A stretch of DNA of 14,429 nt, taken from positions 1-14,429 of the forward strand of contig MFXB01000010.1 in the NCBI GenBank assembly GCA_001787475.1, given 5' to 3'. Origin of the DNA: Candidatus Peregrinibacteria bacterium RIFCSPLOWO2_01_FULL_48_20. GTDB lineage: Bacteria > Patescibacteriota > Gracilibacteria > UBA1369 > 2-02-FULL-48-14. Position numbers and translations under genes: made by a program. This document shows, piece by piece, positions 1-6,477 of the stretch (its first letter is position 1; each line of letters begins with the position of its first letter). The notes below the pieces were generated by a model. It did not search any database and was not told where the DNA came from. It saw only the letters and a program-made list of their open reading frames with translations.

Positions 1-1
1 A

Positions 2-490
2 AAAATCATTGCTCACATGGAAAAAACCGGCGAGTGGGGCGAGTTTTTTCCGATTTCCGTTTCGCCATTCGCCTACAATGAAACTGTTGCGGGAGAATAT
101 TTTCCCATGAGTTGCGAGGAGGTTTTGAGGCATGGTTGGAGGTGGAAAGAGGATGATGAAGACAGCAGTTATCAAGGTCCGGTGGCTACCGTTCCGGAAA
201 ATATTGCCGAGGTTTCAGACGAAATTTTGAAGCAAATTCTCACGTGTGAAGTGAGTGGAAAACTTTATAAACTGATCCCGCAAGAGCTTGAGTTTTATCG
301 AAAAATGAAGTTGCCCATTCCGCGCCGGGCGCCCAATCAAAGACATCAAGATCGGCTCGCCATGCGAAATCCGCAGGAACTTTGGGTGCGGCAATGTACG
401 CAGTGCCAAGCTGAAATGCAGACCACTTATGCGCCGGATCGTCAGGAAAAGGTCTATTGTGAAAAGTGCTACTTGTCACTAGTCTACTGA
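2..490 (+). CDS. C-terminal part of a Cys-rich zinc-ribbon protein (5' end outside window)
   Basis: This is the tail of a gene that begins before the window; the frame is open from base 2 and ends in TGA at 488-490. An ATG at 17 exists but is not the start: the same residues (HM.KTGEWGEFFPIS.SP.AYNET) occur at 395-417 inside the complete downstream paralogue. After that block comes a linker and then a C-terminal double-knuckle domain. Its first knuckle is degenerate: CEVS replaces the paralogue's CPAC, and the CPDC pair is replaced by a Cys-free RAPNQR. The second knuckle is intact (CTQC and CEKC). The function is unknown. The family looks like one frequent in CPR genomes, where automatic annotation often gives it unreliable names. 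It is followed after one base by the paralogue, so the two form a tandem pair and probably one transcript. The call as a real partial gene is secure; its biochemical role is not. Confidence 0.85.
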   Translation, partial: KIIAHMEKTGEWGEFFPISVSPFAYNETVAGEYFPMSCEEVLRHGWRWKEDDEDSSYQGPVATVPENIAEVSDEILKQILTCEVSGKLYKLIPQELEFYRKMKLPIPRRAPNQRHQDRLAMRNPQELWVRQCTQCQAEMQTTYAPDRQEKVYCEKCYLSLVY

Positions 491-491
491 G

Positions 492-2102
492 GTGGAAAAA
501 AACTGCAGCAATTGTCAGAATAGTTTTTACATCACGGAAGGAGATGTGAAATTCTATGAAGAAATGAAAGTGACGGAACCCACTTTTTGTCCCGATTGCC
601 GACAGCAAAGGCGTTTGGCGTGGCGCAATGAACGGAAATTGTACGTGCGCAAATGCAGTGGAACGGGTGAAACCATTTTATCGGTTTACTCGGAAGAAAA
701 GCCTTTTCCAATCTACAAAAATGAATACTGGTATTCTGATAAATGGGATCCCATGGCTTTTGGCCGTGATTTTGACTTCAATCGGCCGTTTTTTGAACAG
801 TTTGAGTCTCTCAGAAATTCGGTTCCTCAATTGGCGCTTTCCACCGTGAATAACCAAAACTGCGATTATGTGAATCAATGCGGGTGGTGCAAAGACAGCT
901 ATCTGATTTTTGAGGCGGATTACGATGAAAAATGCTTCTACTCAAGCTATATCTACGATTCGCGAGATTGTGTGGACAATGTTCACTGTTACCAGTCGGA
1001 GTTGTGTTACGAATGCAACGATATTCGAAATTGTTATAATCTTCGATTCTCACAAAATTCAAGCACCTGCTCGGATTCGTGGTTTTTAAAAAATTGCATC
1101 GGGTGTTCGAATTGTTTCGGCTGTGTGAACCTCAGAAACAAGCGGTATCACATCTATAATCAGCCCTATTCCAAAGAAGATTATGAAAAGCAATTGAAGG
1201 GCTACAACTTGGTGGATGCGGCCAGTCTGCAGAAATTCCGACAGGACTTTTTTGAGTACTCCAAACAGTTCCCCCATAAATACCTTTATGGTACGCAAAA
1301 TGAGAATCCGATCGGCGACTACATGTTTAACACGCAAAATTGCGAACAGTGTTTTGATGTGAATAATGCTCAAGATTGTAAATTCACATGCAACTGTCGT
1401 TTTGTAAAAAAAGTGTATGATATTTCCACGTTCGGTTCAAAAGGGGGAACGGAGTTTTGTTATGAAAATCATGAAATTGGAGGCGGGGTGAGAAATATTT
1501 GTTTTTCCGATCAAATTTGGGGTGGAGCTTCTGAAATTTTTTACTCGAAACTATGCGTGCAAAACAACCACGATTTATTTGGCTGCGTAGGTTTGCGTAA
1601 AGCCGCTCATTGTATTTTCAACAAGCAATATTCTGAAGAAGATTATTTGGCTTTGCGAGCTCGATTGGTGGAACATATGAAAAAAACCGGCGAGTGGGGT
1701 GAGTTTTTCCCGATTTCCTTATCGCCTTACGCGTACAATGAAACCTTGGCTCAAAATTACTATCCCTTGAGCAAAGAGGAGGCTCTCTCCAAAGGTTACA
1801 AGTGGAAAGATGAGGAAGTGAAGTCGGCTCAGGCTCCCACAAAAGAGCTTTTACTTTGTCCGGCGTGTAATAAAAACTTTAAATTGATGAGCCATGAACT
1901 CGCTTTTTACCAGAAACAAAATCTTCCACAGCCCTTGAACTGTCCCGATTGCCGACATCGCATCAGAATGGATCTCAGAAATCCACGGAAGTTGTGGAGT
2001 CGAAATTGTATGAAGTGCAGCCAAAAATTGGAAACTTCGTATGCTCCCGAAAGACCCGAGCCCATTTACTGCGAACCTTGTTATTTGCAGCTCGTGGATT
2101 AA
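492..2102 (+). CDS. Cys-rich protein with duplicated core and zinc-ribbon domains at both ends (CPR-type family)
   Basis: The protein has 536 residues, of which I count 37 cysteines. The N-terminal domain (about 1-80) has knuckle pairs C5/C8 and C33/C36. A related domain at 455-533 has C456/C459, C484/C487, C506/C509 and C527/C530; both carry the signature CPDCR...RN.RKL. Between them lie two core repeats (about 121-235 and 280-389), each ending in a CV.LR.....I.N..YS.EDY segment. A conserved HMKKTGEWGEFFPIS block (395-409) precedes the C-terminal domain. The start is GTG at 492, one base after the upstream stop; an in-frame TAG at 480 excludes anything earlier, and C5/C8 need this start. No signal peptide or membrane segment is seen, so it is probably cytoplasmic and metal-binding. 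I do not know its function; the regularly spaced cysteines could also line a stacked-repeat fold. It is a tandem paralogue of the preceding gene. Confidence 0.9.
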   Translation: MEKNCSNCQNSFYITEGDVKFYEEMKVTEPTFCPDCRQQRRLAWRNERKLYVRKCSGTGETILSVYSEEKPFPIYKNEYWYSDKWDPMAFGRDFDFNRPFFEQFESLRNSVPQLALSTVNNQNCDYVNQCGWCKDSYLIFEADYDEKCFYSSYIYDSRDCVDNVHCYQSELCYECNDIRNCYNLRFSQNSSTCSDSWFLKNCIGCSNCFGCVNLRNKRYHIYNQPYSKEDYEKQLKGYNLVDAASLQKFRQDFFEYSKQFPHKYLYGTQNENPIGDYMFNTQNCEQCFDVNNAQDCKFTCNCRFVKKVYDISTFGSKGGTEFCYENHEIGGGVRNICFSDQIWGGASEIFYSKLCVQNNHDLFGCVGLRKAAHCIFNKQYSEEDYLALRARLVEHMKKTGEWGEFFPISLSPYAYNETLAQNYYPLSKEEALSKGYKWKDEEVKSAQAPTKELLLCPACNKNFKLMSHELAFYQKQNLPQPLNCPDCRHRIRMDLRNPRKLWSRNCMKCSQKLETSYAPERPEPIYCEPCYLQLVD

Positions 2103-2115
2103 CCTGGCTAACAGA

Positions 2116-2144
2116 TTGACCCAAGCCTCAAAATCTGGTAGAAT
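2116..2144 (+). promoter_or_regulatory. Sigma70-type promoter for the VirD4-like gene
   Basis: TTGACC (2116-2121), a 17-base spacer and TAGAAT (2139-2144) give near-consensus -35 and -10 boxes. The expected transcription start near 2151 leaves a leader of about 13 bases before the ATG at 2164. No Shine-Dalgarno sequence is visible in that leader. The 11 bases from the -35 (TTGACCCAAGC) recur in the promoter of the M23 peptidase gene. Confidence 0.75.
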
Positions 2145-2163
2145 GAAATATTAGAAAACAAAT

Positions 2164-4413
2164 ATGGATTTTCTTCAGGTTGTCTTGGAACAGGGTACAC
2201 CGGATATGCCAAAAAAAGAGCCGTTGTTTCTCCAGTTTTTGGTCAATTTGCATAATACGGCGCATCACAAACATCTTTCTCTCGAGATGTTCGGTTACAA
2301 CGAGTACACGTATTTTTTTATTGCTTGCGAACCTGAAATTACGAAATTGGTGGAAGGGCTTATTTACTCGACTTTTCCCAACTGTGAGGTCCGTCCTATC
2401 AAAGATTATACGACCTTTTACGACCCTGCCAAACAGCATTTGGTTGGAACTCGAGCGCGATTCGAGCTTTCGGATATTTATCCCATTAAAACCTACGATG
2501 AGTTTGAACTCGATTCCCTTTCGGGACTTTTCTCGGTGATTTCCAAGCTCGGCCGTAACGATCAAGCTTGGGTGCAAATTCTCATCAATGCCAGACACGA
2601 AGATTGGCAGTACCATTTTGGACGACGTTGGAAGATGAAGCTCAACAATATCGCCCGTCGATTTCGCCTGAAAAATTATGTTCGATTGAAAGAAAAAAAG
2701 CAGTTTTTTCATGAAGAAAACGAGTCGTTTATTCACAAAAGCGAACATCATCCTTTCGAGATGGAGGTGCGGTTTGGGGCGGTTTCGGGAAATGCGGAGA
2801 CGGCGAAAAGCAATTTGTTTGCTCTTTCGAAAGCCTTTTTCCAATTCAATAAAACGGACTACAACGGCTTTACCTTGGAACGTGTTAAAACCGGCGCTTC
2901 TTTTTTTAAGGAGTATCAAGCGCGGCACATGACGAATCCTCTGATGGTGAGTTCTCATGAACTCGCGACTTTGTTCCACTTCCCAAATTCGGATCACGTG
3001 CCGCATGTGGTGCATATGCTCGCGAAAAAGCATGAACCTCCCAAGAATTTGCCCACTAATTTGGCTTCGGATATTTCTTTGTTCGGTAAAACCAACTACC
3101 ACAACACCTTCCAGGAATTTGGGATTAAACGCGAAGACCGACGACGTCACTTATACGCGGTGGGAAAGAGCGGAACCGGTAAATCGAAGCTCTTGGAACT
3201 TTTGATTAAAAGCGATATTGAGGCCGGTAAGGGAGTGGGCGTTTTGGATCCGCACGGAGACCTTGTGGACAATATTTTACGCTTCATTCCTGAGCATCGC
3301 ATGAAGGATGTGGTTTATTTTGATCCCGCCGACACGGAGTTCCCCATCGCTTTCAATCCGCTCGAAAAAGTGGATGAGAAATTCAAGATGCAAATTACAA
3401 TCGGGTTTATTGATATTTTCAAAAAACTGTTCGGCGGAAACTGGTCCAATCGTTTGGAACACGTTCTGCGCTACACCACTTTGGCTCTTTTGGATTCGCC
3501 CAATACGACGGTACTTTCCATCATGAAAATGTTGTCCGATAAAAATTACCGCCAGAAAATTATTGCGCGTATTGAAGACAGCGTGGTGAAAAATTTCTGG
3601 GTGAATGAGTTTGCCGGATGGAGTGAAAAATTTGATGCGGAAGCCATCACTCCGCTGCTCAACAAAGTGGGTCAGCTCGTTTCCACGAATATGATTCGAA
3701 ATATTATCGGACAACCGAAAAATACGTTTCAAATTCGGGACATTATGGATGGAGAAAAGATTTTGCTCATGAAAGTTTCAAAGGGACTTTTGGGAGAAGA
3801 AAATGCGGGGCTGCTCGGTTCCATGATTATTACGAAAATTTATCAGGCCGCCATGGCTCGCGCCAACCAGCGTGAGGAAGATCGTAAAGATTTTTACTTT
3901 TACGTCGACGAATTTCAAAACTTCGCCACGGACACGTTTGCGGAAATTTTGTCCGAAGCGCGTAAGTATCGTTTGTGTTTGACCATCGCTCATCAGTATA
4001 TCGGTCAGCTCGATGAGAAGGTTCGCAAAACGGTGTTTGGTAACGTGGGATCGATTGTGAGTTTCCGTGTGGGAGCCGAGGACGCGGTGATTTTGGCCGA
4101 AGAGTACACGCCGATTTTCGGAGTGCGAGACATTATTAACTTGGGCGTGCGAGAATTCTATTTGAAAATGTCCATTGACGGGGAACTTACGGAAGCGTTT
4201 TCCGGACGTACTTTGGATATTCATTACAATGCAAAAGACCTCAGCCGCGAGATCATTCAATCTTCACGTGATAAATACTGCATATCTCGCGAAAAGGTTG
4301 AAGAAATGCTTAAAAAATGGGACGAAGGCGGCACGGATGCTCCTCCTCCGGCAAACGGTTCGGCGAATACCGTCATTCAAGAAACGGAGGATTTTGAGAT
4401 GCCACTCATTTGA
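2164..4413 (+). CDS. VirD4/TraG-like DNA-translocating ATPase, soluble and stand-alone
   Basis: This 749-residue protein carries an FtsK/HerA/VirD4-superfamily motor. Walker A is GKSGTGKS at 334-341, followed by the GVLDPHGDLV segment typical of coupling-protein ATPases. Walker B is FYFYVDEFQNF with D582/E583. A later stretch, LTIAHQYIGQL, is the usual TraG/TraD sensor region. The roughly 300 residues before Walker A are not recognised and contain no transmembrane helix, unlike classical VirD4. No relaxase, VirB-type channel gene or transfer origin lies nearby. The family normally pumps DNA through a membrane pore or along DNA; here a cytoplasmic DNA translocase or a type IV secretion/pilus-like role is equally possible. 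Its own promoter lies just upstream, and translation starts at the ATG at 2164 without a Shine-Dalgarno sequence. The low-complexity tail (PPPANGS) is probably a flexible linker. The superfamily call is strong, the biological role open. Confidence 0.88.
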   Translation: MDFLQVVLEQGTPDMPKKEPLFLQFLVNLHNTAHHKHLSLEMFGYNEYTYFFIACEPEITKLVEGLIYSTFPNCEVRPIKDYTTFYDPAKQHLVGTRARFELSDIYPIKTYDEFELDSLSGLFSVISKLGRNDQAWVQILINARHEDWQYHFGRRWKMKLNNIARRFRLKNYVRLKEKKQFFHEENESFIHKSEHHPFEMEVRFGAVSGNAETAKSNLFALSKAFFQFNKTDYNGFTLERVKTGASFFKEYQARHMTNPLMVSSHELATLFHFPNSDHVPHVVHMLAKKHEPPKNLPTNLASDISLFGKTNYHNTFQEFGIKREDRRRHLYAVGKSGTGKSKLLELLIKSDIEAGKGVGVLDPHGDLVDNILRFIPEHRMKDVVYFDPADTEFPIAFNPLEKVDEKFKMQITIGFIDIFKKLFGGNWSNRLEHVLRYTTLALLDSPNTTVLSIMKMLSDKNYRQKIIARIEDSVVKNFWVNEFAGWSEKFDAEAITPLLNKVGQLVSTNMIRNIIGQPKNTFQIRDIMDGEKILLMKVSKGLLGEENAGLLGSMIITKIYQAAMARANQREEDRKDFYFYVDEFQNFATDTFAEILSEARKYRLCLTIAHQYIGQLDEKVRKTVFGNVGSIVSFRVGAEDAVILAEEYTPIFGVRDIINLGVREFYLKMSIDGELTEAFSGRTLDIHYNAKDLSREIIQSSRDKYCISREKVEEMLKKWDEGGTDAPPPANGSANTVIQETEDFEMPLI

Positions 4414-4440
4414 CCGAGCGCGTCAACGAGTCGCTATGCT

Positions 4441-5562
4441 TTAGGTTAAAATATCGGACAAACGGCCTTCTTCGAGCGCTTGGCGAATTTCCATCGCGAT
4501 ACGTTCGCCATAGCTCACTTCGCGTCCCCACAAATAGCCCGTATACGGCGTGAAACGCGTGCCGGGCGAACCTGGAATTCGCATGGAAACATCAAAAATG
4601 ACGAGCTCTTCACGACCGTTTTCGGATGACACGGCACCTTGCAGCGCAAAGGGACCGATAATGCCTGGCTTGGAATATTTTTGAGTGGCTTTCATAAATT
4701 TTTCACCAATTTCAAAGGCTTTTTCTATGAGCGACTCTTTAATGGTAACCGCTTGATGACCGGTCTCGATCATTGTGGGGATATAGCCGCTGTCGAGCAG
4801 CTTTGTTTGCAAAGCGGCATTGAGCCGTAAAAATCCGTCGAGGCTGGTTTGGCGGCGCGCGTCGGTACCCATGAGTTCCAATTCCCCATTCATGACGGAA
4901 TAGAAAAAATTGAAGTTTACTTGAGCGCCAATGATGAACTCTTCAATCACGGCTTTTTTAAGACCTTCTTTCGTAATATGACCGCTTTTGAGCATGTTTT
5001 TCGTTTTTTCTTCGTAGTCCTCGTGACTCACGGCCACAAAAAAAGCGCGTTCATAACTGCGAGTCGCTTCGTTCACTTTGACCATCACTGGTCCTTTAAT
5101 CGCTTTGGGAGACTTGATGATTTTCGGCATGCGGATGCCCGCTTTTTGGAGCAGCCAATATTGATTGTTTTTCACATCGCGTTCTTCCAAACGGACCATG
5201 TGGCGTGTTCCATAAATCGGTACGGCAAAGTTATTTTCAATTTTGTTGAAATCGCAGTAAACCCAAAAATACCGGTTGTGAATGAAAATGGTGTTGAGAA
5301 AACGAAGCTCTTTTTGAACGGAAGGTTTTACAATATCCGAGAATTTATCGAGTAAAATGAGATGATCCACGCAGCCTCTTTCTCCGCGTGTGCGATAGTA
5401 CTTTGCGTAGGTTTTTTCTCGGCCTTTTTGGGCGACCACCAAGGTTTGAAATCCCATTTTTTTGGCTCCTTCGCAGACGTCCAAAGCACTGTGGCCACCG
5501 AGTACACCGATGGTAATTTGAGCGGGGTTGTAATCTTTAAGAATTTTCTTGAGATTCTTCAT
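4441..5562 (-). CDS. purP: PurP-family ATP-grasp ligase, second paralogue (PurP2-like, archaeal type)
   Basis: PurP (EC 6.3.4.23) joins formate to AICAR using ATP to make FAICAR, the penultimate step to IMP. This 373-residue protein shows the family layout. The N-terminal domain contains ITIGVLGGHSALDV (H24, matching the AICAR-binding LGSH motif). A linker carries IENNFAVPIYG.R. The ATP-grasp domain contains YERAFF (170-175) and ELMGTDARRQ. A C-terminal IIGPFALQ...FDVSMRIPGSPG closes it. The segment matching PHGSF of the classical enzyme is changed here to IHNRYF, so substrate use may differ. As I recall, archaea have PurP1 and PurP2 groups with PurP2 poorly characterised; this one is the PurP2 type. 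The start is fixed by a 4-base ATGA overlap with cutA, implying translational coupling. It is last in the antitoxin-vapC-cutA chain and converges on the VirD4-like gene with only 27 bases between the stops. Confidence 0.8.
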   Translation of the reverse strand: MKNLKKILKDYNPAQITIGVLGGHSALDVCEGAKKMGFQTLVVAQKGREKTYAKYYRTRGERGCVDHLILLDKFSDIVKPSVQKELRFLNTIFIHNRYFWVYCDFNKIENNFAVPIYGTRHMVRLEERDVKNNQYWLLQKAGIRMPKIIKSPKAIKGPVMVKVNEATRSYERAFFVAVSHEDYEEKTKNMLKSGHITKEGLKKAVIEEFIIGAQVNFNFFYSVMNGELELMGTDARRQTSLDGFLRLNAALQTKLLDSGYIPTMIETGHQAVTIKESLIEKAFEIGEKFMKATQKYSKPGIIGPFALQGAVSSENGREELVIFDVSMRIPGSPGTRFTPYTGYLWGREVSYGERIAMEIRQALEEGRLSDILT

Positions 5563-5816
5563 AATCCAATAATACTGGGTTCTTCATAAGAATGCAGCTC
5601 TTTTATTCGTTTTACGACCGCTCTTTTAAGTTGTTCCGTTGTTTTCACGAGCAAAACTCCTTCTTTGGTTTCTTCGATTTTGCCTTTCCACCAATAAACG
5701 CTGTCCACGCCGCCCCAACAGTTTATGCAAGTGGCCAGTTTCTCTTTCACCAGTACGCGGCCGATTTTTTTGGCTTCGGCTTTGTTTTTGGTGGTGATAT
5801 AGAATAATTGCTCCAT
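5559..5816 (-). CDS. cutA: CutA1-like protein, shortened at the C terminus
   Basis: This 85-residue protein matches CutA1, a small trimeric ferredoxin-like protein linked to divalent-cation tolerance. Family residues are present in order: the early NKAEAKKIGRVLVKEKLATC, then VDSVYWWKGKIEE, then LLVKTTEQL and ELHSYEEPSIIGL. Family members usually have about 100-110 residues and continue with a further strand and helix (typically P...G...YL.W), which helps lock the trimer. Here a TGA ends the protein just after the PSII segment, inside the first codons of purP2 (ATGA overlap). No CutA-like continuation appears in the other frames, so this looks like real loss rather than a sequencing frameshift. 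The start ATG shares one base with the vapC stop (TAATG). Whether it still trimerises is unknown. The family call is firm, its function here uncertain. Confidence 0.82.
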   Translation of the reverse strand: MEQLFYITTKNKAEAKKIGRVLVKEKLATCINCWGGVDSVYWWKGKIEETKEGVLLVKTTEQLKRAVVKRIKELHSYEEPSIIGL

Positions 5817-6202
5817 TAATTGATAAGATGAATCTTTAACTTATCTTTAAGAAATTTGAAATCACGATCTGCTGTGACTAATGTGAGGTTGTAGTATTTT
5901 GCCGTCGCTGCAATGATTGCATCCTTAAATTTTAGATTTCTTCCCATTTTTTTATAGAACTGAACGGCATTCAAAGAGATGTTTTCGTCAAACGATAAAA
6001 TCTGAAACTGATTTAGGCCTTCCAGCAGGGCTTCCATGTGCATTTTTCCTTTGTCGGCTCCACTCAGCACCTCAAAATGAGTGATTACACTGATTGCACT
6101 CTCATCAATTTTCAGTCTGTGAATTTTTTTCAAAAAAGCGGGATGCCGTTCGAGGAGGTAAATCACAATGTTGGTGTCCAAAAGGTGAGTGGCTGTCTTC
6201 AT
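5816..6202 (-). CDS. vapC: VapC-type PIN-domain ribonuclease toxin
   Basis: VapC toxins are Mg-dependent RNases that cut tRNA, rRNA or mRNA and are held inactive by a cognate antitoxin. This 128-residue protein has the full PIN acidic set: D9 in LLDTN, E44 in HFEVLSG, D94 in KFKDAIIAATA and D112 in TADRDF. Length and motif spacing are typical, and no catalytic residue is missing, so the toxin is expected to be active. The ATG directly follows the antitoxin stop (TAAATG), which fits coupled translation with the antitoxin made first. The gene is AT-rich: I count 17 G+C of 60 bases at 5821-5880 against 35 of 60 at 6481-6540 in the neighbouring purP. That contrast suggests the module was acquired. 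Target RNA cannot be told from sequence. Confidence 0.9.
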   Translation of the reverse strand: MKTATHLLDTNIVIYLLERHPAFLKKIHRLKIDESAISVITHFEVLSGADKGKMHMEALLEGLNQFQILSFDENISLNAVQFYKKMGRNLKFKDAIIAATAKYYNLTLVTADRDFKFLKDKLKIHLIN

Positions 6203-6424
6203 TTAGATAATGTCCTCTTTCGGACGTTTTAAACCTTTAAAAGAATATCCTTTGGTGACTTCCAAGAAACGATCTATGGAATTTTTCTTTGCCAGCCTTT
6301 GAATGGTTAACTTTAAGACAACACCGGAACTCTGGGGTATGAGAATTTCCTCGGTCTCACCCGAGACGAGTTTGTTCTTTATCGACTTGTAGTTTCTAAG
6401 AAGATCCCGATTGCTGATTTTCAT
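6203..6424 (-). CDS. Phd/YefM-like antitoxin of the VapC module
   Basis: This 73-residue protein starts MKISNRDLLRNYKSIKNKL, matching the DNA-binding Phd/YefM start (IS..DLR.N...V...V..GE). It continues with a strand-like ILIPQSSGVVLKLTI, then a basic C-terminal tail that would wrap the toxin. It should neutralise the VapC encoded immediately downstream and repress their shared promoter. An upstream in-frame ATG at 6454 was rejected because it lies inside the promoter. The chosen ATG at 6424 begins the conserved fold about 14 bases after the expected transcription start. The stop TAA abuts the toxin ATG. The family assignment rests on motif and context, since antitoxins diverge quickly. Confidence 0.78.
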   Translation of the reverse strand: MKISNRDLLRNYKSIKNKLVSGETEEILIPQSSGVVLKLTIQRLAKKNSIDRFLEVTKGYSFKGLKRPKEDII

Positions 6425-6444
6425 AATTTCAGGGTTACACGCCC

Positions 6445-6473
6445 ATCGTATCATTTGTCTGACAAATTGTCAA
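6445..6473 (-). promoter_or_regulatory. Promoter of the antitoxin-vapC-cutA-purP2 chain
   Basis: Read on the minus strand, a perfect -35 TTGACA (6473-6468) is followed by a 17-base spacer and TACGAT (6450-6445, four of six consensus bases). The expected start near 6438 leaves about 14 bases of leader before the antitoxin ATG, with no Shine-Dalgarno sequence. It sits in the 53-base gap after purP, so the toxin-antitoxin operon need not depend on purP transcription. Confidence 0.72.
6453..6467. promoter_or_regulatory. Palindromic operator filling the promoter spacer (probable antitoxin site)
   Basis: ATTTGTC-T-GACAAAT is an inverted repeat with perfect 7-base arms around one central base. It occupies 15 of the 17 spacer bases between the -35 and -10 boxes. 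A second, overlapping palindrome, GACAA-A-TTGTC (6461-6471), runs into the -35 box, giving three alternating half-sites. Occupancy would block RNA polymerase, as expected for antitoxin or toxin-antitoxin autorepression. The binding protein is inferred from position only. Confidence 0.68.
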
Positions 6474-6477
6474 ACAT

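Noticed and set aside
2128..3150. 340-codon minus-strand open frame opposite the VirD4-like gene
   Set aside because: It is antisense to a conserved ATPase, has no recognisable domain, and covers the promoter at 2116-2144.
2164..4413. Conjugative element or type IV secretion island
   Set aside because: Only the ATPase is present; no relaxase, VirB channel genes, transfer origin, integrase or flanking repeats are seen.
6425..6454. Antitoxin start at 6454
   Set aside because: This ATG is inside the operator/promoter, upstream of the predicted transcription start, and the added residues do not fit the Phd fold.
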